Source: Bradyrhizobiaceae bacterium (GTDB taxonomy: Bacteria > Pseudomonadota > Alphaproteobacteria > Rhizobiales > Xanthobacteraceae). From it: 64,000 nucleotides of DNA. The position numbers and the translations under genes are program-made. Shown one piece after another: positions 36,022-46,038 of the stretch; position 1 is the first letter of the stretch, and each line of letters opens with the position of its first letter. The stretch spans positions 1 to 64,000 of the forward strand of contig RXJC01000250.1 of assembly GCA_003963435.1 (NCBI GenBank), read 5' to 3'. The notes under the pieces were generated by a model that did not search any database, had not been told where the DNA came from, and saw nothing but the letters and a program-made list of their open reading frames with translations.

Positions 36022-36679
36022 TCTCACCACGACCCGCGACGCGGTGATGCAATTCACCAAAGCGTTCCGAGACAAGGCTGGCTGGAACGAGCCCTCCGTC
36101 GACATTTATCCCAACACACTCGCGCCGATCGTTCGCGTCGGGGACGACGGACAGCGCGAGATCGTTCGCGCGACGTGGGGCATGCCCACGCCTCCCGTCT
36201 ATCTCAAGAACAAGAACTACGATCCGGGCGTCACGAATATCCGTGACGTGGATTCATCCTGGTGGCGACGCTGGCTTGGGCCGACGAGCCGGTGCGTCGT
36301 ACCTTTCACGTCATTCGCCGAGCCTGACCCGAAGAGCCAAGCACAAGGTGCGCGTGTTCCAAACGCGTGGTTTGCTCAAAATCCGGAGCGGCCGCTGATG
36401 TTCTTCGCCGGCTTCTGGACGCCCTGGAAGGGCGTGAAGAAGGTGCGCGACGGCGAGCGGGAATTCGAGCTCTACGGGTTCCTGACGACCTCGCCGAACG
36501 AGATCGTCAAGCCGATCCATTTCAAGGCGATGCCAGCGATCCTGACGACGCCCGAAGAAGTCGATCTATGGCTGACCGGCGAGTGGGATGAGGTCAAACA
36601 TCTGCAGCGGCCGCTTCCCGGAAACATGCTCGTCGTGGTCGAGCCGCCGGCGAAACTCGATCGAGACGGCGCCGTGTAG
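36005..36679 (+). CDS. SOS response-associated (SRAP) peptidase family, HMCES/YedK
   Basis: 224 aa. The start is a GTG followed by TGC, so the catalytic cysteine is residue 2 (MCNLYNLTT), the hallmark of the family; TAGGGAG lies upstream. Further signatures are WGMPTP, NIRDVDSSWW, RCVVPFTSFAEP, FFAGFWTPWKG, FLTTSPNEIVKPIH and MPAILTTPEE. HMCES/YedK crosslinks to abasic sites in single-stranded DNA and shields them. It sits between imuA and dinB, divergent from the imu operon, and is 27 bases ahead of dinB, so the two are probably co-transcribed. Confidence 0.93.
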   Translation: MCNLYNLTTTRDAVMQFTKAFRDKAGWNEPSVDIYPNTLAPIVRVGDDGQREIVRATWGMPTPPVYLKNKNYDPGVTNIRDVDSSWWRRWLGPTSRCVVPFTSFAEPDPKSQAQGARVPNAWFAQNPERPLMFFAGFWTPWKGVKKVRDGEREFELYGFLTTSPNEIVKPIHFKAMPAILTTPEEVDLWLTGEWDEVKHLQRPLPGNMLVVVEPPAKLDRDGAV

Positions 36680-36706
36680 GTCGCATGTGACCCGGCGGAC
36701 CAAACG

Positions 36707-37828
36707 ATGGAGACGACTGATCACGACGCAATAGCAGTCAACGACACGCCGGAACCACGGTCCGGACGAAAGATCATCCATGTCGACATGGATGCGTTCT
36801 ATGCCTCGGTCGAACAGCGCGACAATCCCGAACTCAGGGGAAAGCCCGTTGCCGTGGGAGGATCGGCCGCGCGCGGCGTGGTCGCCGCTGCAAGTTACGA
36901 GGCCCGCGCCTTTGGCGTCAGATCAGCGCTGCCTTCCATAACCGCGAAGCGCCGCTGTCCAGACCTGATTTTCGTGCCGCCGCGCTTCGACGTTTATCGC
37001 GCCGTCTCCGCGCAGATCAGGGAGATCTTTGCCGAACACACGGATCTGATCGAGCCGCTCTCGCTCGATGAGGCCTATCTCGATGTCAGCGAGAACAAGC
37101 AGGCGATTCCGATCGCTACGGAGATCGCGATGCAAATCCGCGCTCGCATCAAGGAGGTTACGGGCCTCAACGCCTCCGCCGGCGTTTCCTATTGCAAATT
37201 CCTGGCGAAGATGGCGAGCGATCTGAACAAACCCAATGGCCAGGCCGTCATCACGCCGCGTATGGGGCCGGCATTTGTCGAAGCGCTCGCCGTGAAGAAA
37301 TTCCATGGCGTCGGTCCTGCGACGGCGGCGAAGATGGAACGGCTCGGCATTCTGACCGGAGCCGATCTCAAAGCGCAATCACTGCCGTTCCTGCGGCAGC
37401 ACTTCGGCAAGGCTGGCACATGGTACTACGCGATTGCCCGCGGGATCGATGAGCGACCTGTCCAGCCAGACCGGCCGCGAAAATCGATAGGCGCAGAGGA
37501 CACCTTCACGGATGACATTTTCGACCTCGCCGCGGCGCGCGCGGAGGTCCCTCCGCTCGCCGCAAAGGTCTGGAGACATTGCGAAGCGAAGAACCTGCGC
37601 GGCAGAACCGTAACGTTGAAGGTCAAGTTCTCCGACTTTCAGCAGATCACCCGCAGTCGCACCGTCAGCACCGCAGCCGCTTCGGCCTCGGATATCGAGA
37701 ACATCGCGCAGAGCCTGCTCGAACCCCTTTTTCCATCGGAGAAAGGAATTCGTTTGATAGGGGTAACCGTCTCGTCTTTCGATGAAGAGCAGACAGTTTC
37801 AGACGAGCAACTCCGCTTGTTGATTTAG
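36707..37828 (+). CDS. dinB: DNA polymerase IV
   Basis: 373 aa. The Y-family active site is intact: HVDMDAFYASVEQRDNP and PLSLDEAYLDVSENK supply the Asp/Glu residues; ASAGVSYCKFLAKMASDLNKPNGQ and KFHGVGPATAAKMERLGI (helix-hairpin-helix) follow, then the little finger domain (GAEDTFTDDIFDLAAARAEV). It bypasses lesions with low fidelity. It follows the YedK-type gene closely, completing a damage-tolerance cluster. The stop overlaps a small minus-strand gene. Confidence 0.95.
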   Translation: METTDHDAIAVNDTPEPRSGRKIIHVDMDAFYASVEQRDNPELRGKPVAVGGSAARGVVAAASYEARAFGVRSALPSITAKRRCPDLIFVPPRFDVYRAVSAQIREIFAEHTDLIEPLSLDEAYLDVSENKQAIPIATEIAMQIRARIKEVTGLNASAGVSYCKFLAKMASDLNKPNGQAVITPRMGPAFVEALAVKKFHGVGPATAAKMERLGILTGADLKAQSLPFLRQHFGKAGTWYYAIARGIDERPVQPDRPRKSIGAEDTFTDDIFDLAAARAEVPPLAAKVWRHCEAKNLRGRTVTLKVKFSDFQQITRSRTVSTAAASASDIENIAQSLLEPLFPSEKGIRLIGVTVSSFDEEQTVSDEQLRLLI

Positions 37829-38025
37829 CTGTTTCCAGCTTCCGTTGACTGATCGAGCGCCGCGAGGCGCTCGGGCGTCTCCAGAACCTTTCGGGCAGCC
37901 GCAGCCATCGCTTCGGCAATCGACGGATATGTCTCCGCCGAACTCATCGAAACGCCGTCGGGAAACGTTACGGTCGCCTGGAAGCCGTTACCCTTCTGCT
38001 CCACGGAAAGTTGAATGGTTGGCAA
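37825..38025 (-). CDS. Small conserved hypothetical protein
   Basis: 66 aa, MPTIQLSVEQKGNGFQATVTFPDGVSMSSAETYPSIAEAMAAAARKVLETPERLAAL. The alternating hydrophobic strand pattern then an amphipathic helix looks like a real small alpha/beta protein, and codon use is normal. It is convergent with dinB (4-base overlap). No family is recognised with confidence; it may be a HicB-like or DUF-type fold. The following 275 bases to the LysR gene hold no gene I can support. Confidence 0.55.
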   Translation of the reverse strand: MPTIQLSVEQKGNGFQATVTFPDGVSMSSAETYPSIAEAMAAAARKVLETPERLAALDQSTEAGNS

Positions 38026-38300
38026 GCGGCACCGTGATGTTTTCGGCCGGAACGTCCTCGCCCGCCTTCTGCCAAGAGGATAGCAGAGACTGAAGACCTG
38101 TGCGCACTCGTTGATTGGCTGCGAGCACTTACGCCGCGCCGGCCCGAATTTTCGGACAGGCGCGCCGCTTCGACGAATGCCAAGCTGCTGCCAGAAGTCA
38201 GTCGACCGGAGACGGGGACGTGCGCGTCGCGCGTTCCATTTTCCTCAATTTCCCCGTAATGTCTGAGTATTCGTAAGTCTGACAATACAATGGAGCGGCG

Positions 38301-39257
38301 ATGCTTCGTCAGGATCAGTTCGAAGGGTTAGCCGTTTTCGTGGCTGTCGCACAGGCGTCAGGTTTTTCGGCTGCGGCGGTCCGTCTTGGAATTTCGCCAT
38401 CTGCGGTAAGCCAGGCCGTGCGCAATCTTGAGGAACGACTTGGCTTCCCGCTCTTCAATCGGACAACCCGGAGTGTCAGCCTGACCGAGGCTGGCCAGCG
38501 TTACTTCGATCGCATCTTGCCTTGCATCGAGGAGCTGTCGGCAGCCACCGAGGAGCTGGATGAGAATGCCGATCAGCCGTCCGGTCTCTTGCGGCTGAAT
38601 GTACCCCGCGCCGCCTACATGATCATCTTGCAGCCAGCGCTTCCGGCGTTCCACGAGCGCTATCCGAAGATCTCCGTCGAGATCGTCATCGAGAACGCGC
38701 TGGTCGACATTGTCGGCAAGGGCTTCGACGCCGGCATCCGGTTTGGCGATCTGCTGGAAAAGGACATGATCGCACTGCGGATAGGCCCCCCGATCAGCGC
38801 CCATATGATCGCCTCGCCCGCCTATCTCAATAAGCGCGGCATGCCGGATCATCCTCGTGATCTTCAGAACCACGACTGCATCCAATTCCGACACGTCACC
38901 ACGGGCCAGATCGAGCGCTGGGCATTCGCCAAGGACGGGGAGACCGTAGAGATGGTGCCGAACGGCCATCTCATCATCAACGATTCCGAGGCACTGGTTC
39001 AGAGCGCGCTTGATGGCCTCGGGATCGCATACATGATCAACGGCTACATCGAACGGTTCCTGGAGAGAGGTGAACTCGTCCGCGTGCTGGCGGACTGGAG
39101 CCCTCGCTTCGACGATCTTCACCTCTACTACCCTGACCGGCGACGCGTTCCCGCCAAGCTCAGGGTCTTTATCGACTTCCTGCGGTCGATGCGGATCCAG
39201 GGTGGCTCGAGCGCTTTGCTACACCCGGCCGCTCAGCGCGATCGGGCGTCGGCCTGA
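38301..39257 (+). CDS. LysR family transcriptional regulator
   Basis: 318 aa. LAVFVAVAQASGFSAAAVRLGISPSAVSQAVRNLEERLGFPLFNRTTRSVSLTEAG is the winged helix; the effector domain covers about 90-300. It is closer to the CrgA/DmlR type. It is convergent with the ABC exporter (38-base overlap of coding ends). No tripartite TTCCA/TGGAA site is found in its upstream region, so it probably governs something else, perhaps itself or a distant gene. Confidence 0.88.
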   Translation: MLRQDQFEGLAVFVAVAQASGFSAAAVRLGISPSAVSQAVRNLEERLGFPLFNRTTRSVSLTEAGQRYFDRILPCIEELSAATEELDENADQPSGLLRLNVPRAAYMIILQPALPAFHERYPKISVEIVIENALVDIVGKGFDAGIRFGDLLEKDMIALRIGPPISAHMIASPAYLNKRGMPDHPRDLQNHDCIQFRHVTTGQIERWAFAKDGETVEMVPNGHLIINDSEALVQSALDGLGIAYMINGYIERFLERGELVRVLADWSPRFDDLHLYYPDRRRVPAKLRVFIDFLRSMRIQGGSSALLHPAAQRDRASA

Positions 39258-41057
39258 CGTATCGGGGTCCATGTCCGTCGTCGACCGGCCGTCGATGATC
39301 TTCAGGACGCGGCCAGCGCTTGCGATCGATGCTGGACGGTGAGCGATGATGATGCGTGTCTGGCGATCGGCGACGGACGCAAGGTTCGTCAAGACCTCAG
39401 CCTCGGTATCTCTATCGAGCGCCGAGGTTGCCTCGTCGAGTACGAGAATGGGCGCCTGCGCAAGGAGGGCGCGCGCGAGCGCCACCCGCTGCCTCTCGCC
39501 GCCGGACAGCGCGACGCCGCGCTCTCCAACGACCGTATCGTATCCCGCCGGCAGTCGCGCAATGAAGCCGTCGGCGCAGGCGATACGGGCGACGTGCCGG
39601 ATCTCTTCCAGCGTCGCCCCCGGTCGACCATAGGCGATGTTATCGCGAACTGATCGATGGAACAGCATCGGCTCTTGCGGTGCCACCGCCACAGCGCGCC
39701 GTAATGAGGACAGGGAAACCTCGGCGATATCCTGCCCGTCAATGAGAATGCGCCCCGCGCCGACGGGATAGAGGCGGTGCAGGAGCTTGATGAGCGTCGA
39801 TTTGCCAGAGCCACTTTCGCCAGTGATCGCCACGCTCTCTCCCGGCTTGATCGACACGTCGAGATCCGTGAACACAGGGCTGCCTGTCTCGGCGTAGGCG
39901 AAGCCAACGCCCTGGAATTCGATGCCGCCTCTCGTGACCAAGAGGTCAGGAGCGGTGTCATTCGTCGGCTCTCCGCTCGCCCACGCAAACCGCAGCGCGT
40001 CGGCCGTGTCATCCAGCCCCTTCAGCAGCTCCCGGACATTGTCGCCGAGATTGCGCAAATATCCGCTCATCAGGATGAAGGCTGTAATGGCGAAGGCGAC
40101 GTCCCCCGGAGAGGCTGCGCCCGCAAGCCAGGCTTCCACCATCATTCCCGTCATTCCGGCCTGCAGGACAAGCAGGACAAGATTCTGGATGATGCCGAGG
40201 TCAACAAATCGAGTCCAGGTGCGCATCGCCGATGCACGCCAGCGCGCCGTGTCGGCAGCAAATCTCTCCAGCTCGCCAGCCTCGCACGCAAAACTCTTCA
40301 CGACGGCGTTCCCGGACAATGCGTCCGCCAGCGTTGCGTTCATCGCCGCGTCGAGTTCGTTCGAGAACTGGTTGGCCGGGCGAACGTAGCGCGCGGTCAG
40401 AATCAGATTCAGCACGGTGAAAAGGACGACTGCAGCGAGCGCGATCATGCCAGCCAGAAAACTGCGCAGCATGAGCATGACGGCCAGACCGCCGAGCACC
40501 AGCAACGCCGGGCCGACGCGAATAGTCAACGCATCGGTTACATTGTCATAGCCCCACATTGCCCGACTAATGCGACGAACGACGCCTCCAGCGAAGGCCG
40601 AGGCGTGCCACGAGGATGGAAGCGCCTGGACCTTGGCAAAGGTCTCGTTGGCCATTTCCTCCATGTTGCGGGCGGCAACGGGAATCCATAGACGATGACC
40701 GACATTGCGAGACAGGGCGAAGCCGAGGAACATTGCGATGAAAATCGCCCATGATCGCCAGACATTGTCTCCCGAGCTCCGCCCGGCCGCGATGTCGTCA
40801 ACAAGCGCGGCCGATGCCCAAGGCAAGGCCAGATCGAATGCTGTCCCGAGCAACGAGGCGCAGACACCGGTGACAAACAGGCCGGCTCGCCTGCCCCAAT
40901 AGCTCGTGACGAAACGCAGCACCGAGAGCATTGCCACAGGTGTGCCGACGTCGACGTCGCTCGCCGCTGCCGAGACCTCGGCCGCCGCAGGCTTACGCGT
41001 CAACCAACGGCCTCGTTCGATGAGCTGACCGTGAAGGGATCTGAAGGCGGGAGCCAT
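39219..41057 (-). CDS. ABC transporter, fused permease and ATP-binding domains (exporter)
   Basis: 612 aa from MAPAFRSLHGQLIERG, which has GAGGTGG upstream; the track starts at a TTG six codons earlier. The membrane domain (about 50-350) has six helices; the nucleotide domain carries Walker A GESGSGKSTLI, signature LSGGERQRVALARAL, Walker B ILVLDEATSALD and the switch His in IIIAHRPASI. It is of the MsbA/half-size type and works as a homodimer in the inner membrane. It starts 25 bases after the aldo/keto reductase gene and is likely in the same operon. Confidence 0.9.
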   Translation of the reverse strand: MAPAFRSLHGQLIERGRWLTRKPAAAEVSAAASDVDVGTPVAMLSVLRFVTSYWGRRAGLFVTGVCASLLGTAFDLALPWASAALVDDIAAGRSSGDNVWRSWAIFIAMFLGFALSRNVGHRLWIPVAARNMEEMANETFAKVQALPSSWHASAFAGGVVRRISRAMWGYDNVTDALTIRVGPALLVLGGLAVMLMLRSFLAGMIALAAVVLFTVLNLILTARYVRPANQFSNELDAAMNATLADALSGNAVVKSFACEAGELERFAADTARWRASAMRTWTRFVDLGIIQNLVLLVLQAGMTGMMVEAWLAGAASPGDVAFAITAFILMSGYLRNLGDNVRELLKGLDDTADALRFAWASGEPTNDTAPDLLVTRGGIEFQGVGFAYAETGSPVFTDLDVSIKPGESVAITGESGSGKSTLIKLLHRLYPVGAGRILIDGQDIAEVSLSSLRRAVAVAPQEPMLFHRSVRDNIAYGRPGATLEEIRHVARIACADGFIARLPAGYDTVVGERGVALSGGERQRVALARALLAQAPILVLDEATSALDRDTEAEVLTNLASVADRQTRIIIAHRPASIASAGRVLKIIDGRSTTDMDPDTSGRRPIALSGRV

Positions 41058-41082
41058 TTGGAAACGCCACCTCAAGAAGCGC

Positions 41083-42063
41083 TCAGCGCGGTAACGAGAA
41101 GCCGACGACTTGACGGGGCGAATACGGCCCCTCGAGCGTCTTTACCTCTTCCTCGGTCAGGCGCAGCGGAAGTGCATCTAGTGCGTCCGTCAGATGTTGC
41201 GGCTTGGTGGCGCCGACGATCGGCGCCGTGACGCCAGGCTTTTGCAGCACCCAGGCGAGCGCCACCAGCGCACGCGAGACATTGCGAGCCGCCGCGATCG
41301 CGCCGACAGCATCGACGATTTGCGGGTCGGCGTCGGAATAAAGCGAGCGGCCGAAGACATCCGTTTCCTGACGCGCCGAACTCTCGTCCCACGCCCGCGC
41401 CAGGCGGCCGCGCGCGAGCGGACTCCACGGGATCACGGCCACGCCTTGATCGCGGCAGAAGGGCAGCATCTCCCGCTCCTCCTCCCGGTAGAGCAGGTTC
41501 AAATGGTTCTGCATGCTGACGAACGGGGTCCAGCCGTGGAGGCGCGCAGTGTAGATCGCCTTTGCGAACTGCCAGCTCGCCATCGAGGAAGCACCGATGT
41601 AGCGGGCTTTGCCAGCCTTCACCACGTCGTGGAGCGCCTCCATCGTTTCCTCGATCGGCGTGCGATCGTCCCAGCGGTGTATTTGATAGAGGTCGACATA
41701 ATCCGTGCCGAGCCGCGTCAGGCTGGCGTCGATTTCGTTGAAGATCGCTCTGCGCGAAAGCCCGGAACCGTTGGGCCCCGGACGCATCCGATTGAAGACC
41801 TTTGTCGCCAACACGATCTCGTCGCGTCGCGCGAAATCGCGGATGGCACGGCCAACAATCTCTTCGGACGTGCCGCCTGAATAGCTGTTGGCGGTGTCGA
41901 GGAAGTTAATCCCCGCCTCGAGCGCCTGGCGGATCAGCGCGCGACTCCCCTCTTCGTCGAGCGTCCAGGCGTGTGTGCCTCGCGTCGCATCGCCGAAGCT
42001 CATGCAGCCGAGCACGAGGCGCGAGACCTCCAGGCCGGTCGATCCGAACTTGACGTAATCCAT
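41083..42063 (-). CDS. Aldo/keto reductase
   Basis: 326 aa from MDYVKFGSTGLEVSRLVLGCMSFGD; upstream track residues are unsupported. The AKR barrel shows FLDTANSYSGGTSEEIVGRAI (catalytic Asp/Tyr), LATKVFNRM, YVDLYQIHRWDD (His) and the NADPH site VAVIPWSPLARGRLA. It is of the AKR family common in environmental bacteria, reducing aldehydes with NADPH. The IS21-family element is inserted 67 bases upstream, which may have replaced or altered its promoter. Confidence 0.9.
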   Translation of the reverse strand: MDYVKFGSTGLEVSRLVLGCMSFGDATRGTHAWTLDEEGSRALIRQALEAGINFLDTANSYSGGTSEEIVGRAIRDFARRDEIVLATKVFNRMRPGPNGSGLSRRAIFNEIDASLTRLGTDYVDLYQIHRWDDRTPIEETMEALHDVVKAGKARYIGASSMASWQFAKAIYTARLHGWTPFVSMQNHLNLLYREEEREMLPFCRDQGVAVIPWSPLARGRLARAWDESSARQETDVFGRSLYSDADPQIVDAVGAIAAARNVSRALVALAWVLQKPGVTAPIVGATKPQHLTDALDALPLRLTEEEVKTLEGPYSPRQVVGFSLPR

Positions 42064-42279
42064 GGCACCGCCTTTCGAGCTCGCTGGACTGCTGCGCGCT
42101 CGCTGGTCGGCGAACGGAGACCCGCAGCATGTCAATCAGCATTGAACCGGGACCCCAGATCGGCGCCGAAAAGGGACCCCTTTTCAGGCGCGCGTTTTGT
42201 GCCGTTGTGGGCGTGACGGAGGGAGGGCGTAGCCCGACCGGAGTTACGCCCACAACGGCAGCGGCCTGAACGGGGAACT

Positions 42280-43011
42280 TCAGGCGCGGTTTTTGAAGCG
42301 CCAGCTTTCGTTGCCGGTTTCGACGATGTCGCAGTGATGGGTGAGACGGTCGAGGAGGGCAGTCGTCATCTTGGCGTCGCCGAAGACGCTGGGCCATTCG
42401 CCGAAAGCGAGATTGGTGGTGACGATCACCGAGGTGCGCTCATAGAGCCGGCTGACGAGGTGGAAGAGGAGTTGGCCGCCCGCCTGCGCGAAGGGCAGAT
42501 AGCCGAGTTCGTCGAGAACGACGAAGTCCATCCGGGTGAGATAATCGGCGATGCGCCCCTGGCGTCCGGCGCGCGTTTCCGCCTCGAGCCGATTGACGAG
42601 ATCGACCGTGTTGAAGAAGCGCCCGCGCAGGCCGGCGCGAATGCAGCTTCTGGCGATGGCGATGGCGAGATGCGTCTTCCCGGTTCCCGTGCCGCCGACC
42701 AGGACGATATTGCGCTGCTGGGCGACGAAGCCGCCGCTGGAAAGATCGCGCGCCAGCGTCTCGTTGACGGTGGCGCCGTCGAAGTCGAAGTCGTCTATGT
42801 CCTTCGCCAAGGGCAGCTTGGCGATCGTCATCTGATATTTGATCGAGCGGGCATGCTTTTCGGCGATTTCGGCCTTGAGAAGATCGCCCACGATCTGAGG
42901 CGGCTCGTGCTGCCGCTTGACGCCCGCCGCCATCACCTCGTCGTAAGCGCTCCTCATGCCATAGAGCTTGAGTTCTCCCATGAGATCGAAGATTTGCGTG
43001 CGTTCCATCAT
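42280..43011 (-). CDS. istB: IstB, IS21-family helper ATPase
   Basis: 243 aa from [19 protein letters not shown], whose ATG overlaps the istA stop as TGATG; the longer track start is unlikely. AAA+ features: Walker [16 protein letters not shown], Walker [13 protein letters not shown], and [18 protein letters not shown]. IstB loads IstA on target DNA. The overlap means it is translated by coupling to istA. Confidence 0.93.
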   Translation of the reverse strand: MMERTQIFDLMGELKLYGMRSAYDEVMAAGVKRQHEPPQIVGDLLKAEIAEKHARSIKYQMTIAKLPLAKDIDDFDFDGATVNETLARDLSSGGFVAQQRNIVLVGGTGTGKTHLAIAIARSCIRAGLRGRFFNTVDLVNRLEAETRAGRQGRIADYLTRMDFVVLDELGYLPFAQAGGQLLFHLVSRLYERTSVIVTTNLAFGEWPSVFGDAKMTTALLDRLTHHCDIVETGNESWRFKNRA

Positions 43012-44511
43012 CAGCCCGAACTCCTCAGTTGATCGTATCTTGCGCAATCGGCGAGAGGGGCGTGCCGCAGCTTCAGGGCGTCCGGCGTGAGGATGGTCAG
43101 CGGCGGCCCGGGATCGCGGCGGCGCGCGAGGATGTTGAGAATGACGTCGGCGGAATGGACGCCCTGATCCATGGCCTCGGCGCAGGCGGCTTCGACCGCC
43201 GGCAGCCCGTCATCGAGAACCGCGGCGAGGATTTTCACCATTTGCCGATCGCCGTCGGCGGAGCCCGCGAGCTTGCGGCGGATCCTTTTCCATGGCGGAC
43301 GGCAGCACCCAGTCCTTGAACGGCGCGCCATTCCGCAGGGCGCCGGGCTTCCTCGCCAGGACGGGCACGTAATGCCAGGGGTCGTAGGCGGTCTCGTCTC
43401 GGCCAAAGCGCCTGTGATGTTCAGCGACGACAACCCCGTCCTGCCGAATGACGATGCGGTCGGCATAGGCCTGGACTTCGACGGGCCGGCCCACAGCGCT
43501 GGCCTTCACCGAGTATTTGTTGCTGTCGAAGCGAACGAGACATGTCTTCGACACCGCTGCGCTCACCGCATGGAAGCCGTCGAAGCGGCCTCGTAACGGC
43601 ACGAGCTTGGGCCGCTCCTCCTCGAAGACCTCCCAGACTGTCTTATCGGCGATCTCGGGATGACGGTGCGCCTTGGCGTAGGCGACGCATTTGTCGAGCA
43701 GCCAGGCGTTCAACTCGTCATAGCTCTTGAACCGCAGACGCGGCGTGAAGAAGCGCTCGCGGACCAGGCCAACCTGATTTTCAACCTGGCCTTTTTCCCA
43801 GCCGGACGCCGGCGTGCAGGCCACGGGCTCGACGAGGTAATGTCCGCACATCTGAAGGAAGCGGCGATTATATTGCCGCTCCTTGCCGACGAAGATCGTC
43901 TCCACCGCCGTCTTCATGTTGTCATAGATCCCGCGCGCGCAGGCGCCTTTGAAGAAGGCGAAGGCGCGATCGTGCGCGTCGAAGACCATCTCCTGCGTCT
44001 CGCGCGGGTAGGCCCGCACGAACAGCATGCGGCTATGGCAAAGCCGCATATGCGCGACCTTCACGGTCGTCGTCACGCCGTTCAGCAAGACGACTTCATG
44101 GCTCCAGTCGAACTGATAGGCTTCGCCCGGCGCAAAACTCAGCGGCACATAGGCTTGCGCCAGAGCGGCGCCGCACGCCTTGCGCCAGCTTTTCGCGTAG
44201 CGGCGGACGGCGTCGTAGCTTCCATCGTAGCCGAGCCCCCGATGCTCCTCGAAAAGCCGCACGAGCGTCAGTCGCTCCCGCGACGCCTTCGCCTCATTCT
44301 CGGAAAGCAGCCCCTCCAGTTGCTCCCGCCAGGGCCCGATTTTGGGAAGCGGCTGTGTCTCGCGTTCGTAGCGGAACTCCGTTGCGTCCGACCGGATGAC
44401 CTTGCGCACCACCTTCCGCGACACGCGCAGCTCGCGACAAATCTCCTTGATCGGCTTCTTCTGGGAAAAATAGGCGCGCCGAATCTTCGCAATCGTCTCC
44501 ACAACCAGCAT
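43011..44511 (-). pseudogene. istA: IstA, IS21-family transposase, frameshifted
   Basis: The first 420-odd codons read a normal IstA: helix-turn-helix (IKEICRELRVSRKVVRKVIRS), DDE residues in YQFDWSHEVV, RGIYDNMKTAV and GWEKGQVENQVG, and the Mu-type beta barrel near residue 330. After PSAMEK the frame turns to DPPQARG and ends early, while the expected IRRKLAGSADGDRQMVKIL to the C-terminus is in another frame to 43011. One extra base near 43281-43289 (minus AAAAGGATCC) explains this. It is either a real mutation or a base error; a programmed shift is less likely because no clear slip site precedes it. Confidence 0.85.
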
Positions 44512-44870
44512 CCCAAGCCAGGCCTCCCTCAGAAAAGGAGGCCAATGTGGACCCTCAGCCCCGGGGTCCCGATTGGATGCCGGTCACCCCGAAAACAGGG
44601 TCCTTATTCCACGCCTATTCACAGCAGCATCCTGTCTTCGCCAAACGAGATATCGGCACAGCATTGACTTTATAAGAGCCGTAATGCGCGACAGGCTTTG
44701 AAGTGGAGCCGCATAATGTGCGCGGTGCAGAGACGATCCGACCAACGATCTTCCAGTATTGCTTCAAAGCTCTTGCGCGATTGATCGGATTATCGCGGGC
44801 AAAAGATCACGGCATATCCGAAGCGAGGGCATGAACCCTTGCACCGAAACAACCGACCGTGGAGGCCACT

Positions 44871-46034
44871 ATGCGCATTCAGCGGCGGCAGGGCGCTGCC
44901 CTGCTTGCGACCATCGCCATCGTCGCCACCATCGGCGGCGCTATCATCTTCGAGGGTGACCGGACGGCGCTTGCGCAAGCCCCCGCAACCGCCCCCGTCA
45001 GCGCGGCCGTCGCCACAGTTCAACGATCCGACATTGCTCTGTGGGAATCCTTCTCCGGACGTTTCGAACCAGTCGAGGCCGTCGATGTACGAGCTCGCGT
45101 CTCCGGTGCAATCCGCTCCGTCCTATTTGAGGAGGGAGCGATCGTCCAACGCGGTGATCTCCTCGTCGTCATTGACCCCGATCCCTTCCGCGCCGAAGTC
45201 GAACGGCTTCAGGCTCAGGTCGCCATGGCGGAGGCGCGCGCACGCTTCACACGATCTGAATCCGATCGTGCCGATCGCCTGGTGGAAACCAACGCTATCG
45301 CCACGCGCGACCGTGACCAGCGGACCAACGCTGCCGAGGAGGCCGCGGCGAACCTCAGCATGGCGCGAGCCGCCCTGCGAAGCGCGGAGCTGTCACTGTC
45401 CTACACAGAGGTGCGGGCGCCGATATCGGGAAGGATTGGGCGACGCGAAATCACAGTCGGGAATCTCGTCGACGCTGGGCCAAGCGCGCCGATCCTCACC
45501 ACCATCCTTTCCGTCGATCCGATCTACGCCGGTTTCGAGGCGGATGAACGCACGGTCGCCCGTGCTTTGGCCGACATACGCGGTGACCGTGGCCACATCA
45601 ACACCATTCCCGTCAGCGCGGACATAGGTGGCGATGCTCCGCCGCTTCAGGGTCGGCTGCAACTGGTCGACAATCGGGTCGACGCTCGATCGGGTACGGT
45701 GCGTCTGCGCGCGGTCTTCGAAAACACGCAAGGCATGTTCACGCCGGGTCAGTTCGCTCGCATCCGGCTCGGCCGCGCGCAACGCGAGCCGGTGATCCTG
45801 ATCCCTGAAGAAGCAATTGGTACAGACCAAAGCCGCCGCTTCGTGCTGGTGGTCGACGGTGATAACCGCACCGCGCGTCGCGAGGTGCAGCTTGGCCAAT
45901 TGCTTGATGGCAGCCGCGTCGTGACATCGGGCCTCCAGCCTGGCGAACGCATTGTGGTCTCCAACCTCCAGCGGCTTCGGCCGGGTGCTCAAGTGCAGCC
46001 CCGCACCGACGGAGCTCGCCCATCGACAAGTTGA
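44871..46034 (+). CDS. RND efflux periplasmic adaptor (membrane fusion protein)
   Basis: 387 aa from the ATG with GGAGG 5 bases upstream, chosen over the GTG at 44859. The N-terminus is a signal or anchor (GAALLATIAIVATIGGAIIF). Then comes the HlyD/AcrA order: beta-barrel/lipoyl (VDVRARVSGAIRSVLFEEGAIVQRGDLLVVIDPDPFRAEVERLQAQV), a coiled hairpin (AMAEARARF...LVETNAIATRDRDQR), second lipoyl half (LSYTEVRAPISGRIGRREITVGNLV) and membrane-proximal domains. It links the inner-membrane pump to an outer-membrane channel and is co-transcribed with the RND gene 4 bases on. Confidence 0.92.
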   Translation: MRIQRRQGAALLATIAIVATIGGAIIFEGDRTALAQAPATAPVSAAVATVQRSDIALWESFSGRFEPVEAVDVRARVSGAIRSVLFEEGAIVQRGDLLVVIDPDPFRAEVERLQAQVAMAEARARFTRSESDRADRLVETNAIATRDRDQRTNAAEEAAANLSMARAALRSAELSLSYTEVRAPISGRIGRREITVGNLVDAGPSAPILTTILSVDPIYAGFEADERTVARALADIRGDRGHINTIPVSADIGGDAPPLQGRLQLVDNRVDARSGTVRLRAVFENTQGMFTPGQFARIRLGRAQREPVILIPEEAIGTDQSRRFVLVVDGDNRTARREVQLGQLLDGSRVVTSGLQPGERIVVSNLQRLRPGAQVQPRTDGARPSTS

Positions 46035-46038
46035 TCCT

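Larger units (their letters stand above)
42130..44623 (-). mobile_element. IS21-family insertion sequence
   Basis: 2494 bp. The ends read TGTCAATCAGCATTGAACCG (left) and, on the minus strand, TGTGAATAGGCGTGGAATAA (right), matching at 17 of the first 26 positions and both starting TGT as in IS21. GGGACCC-type subterminal repeats recur at both ends, as expected for the transposase. A perfect 6-bp target duplication GCAGCA flanks it (42124-42129, 44624-44629). It holds istA (frameshifted) and istB. Confidence 0.88.
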
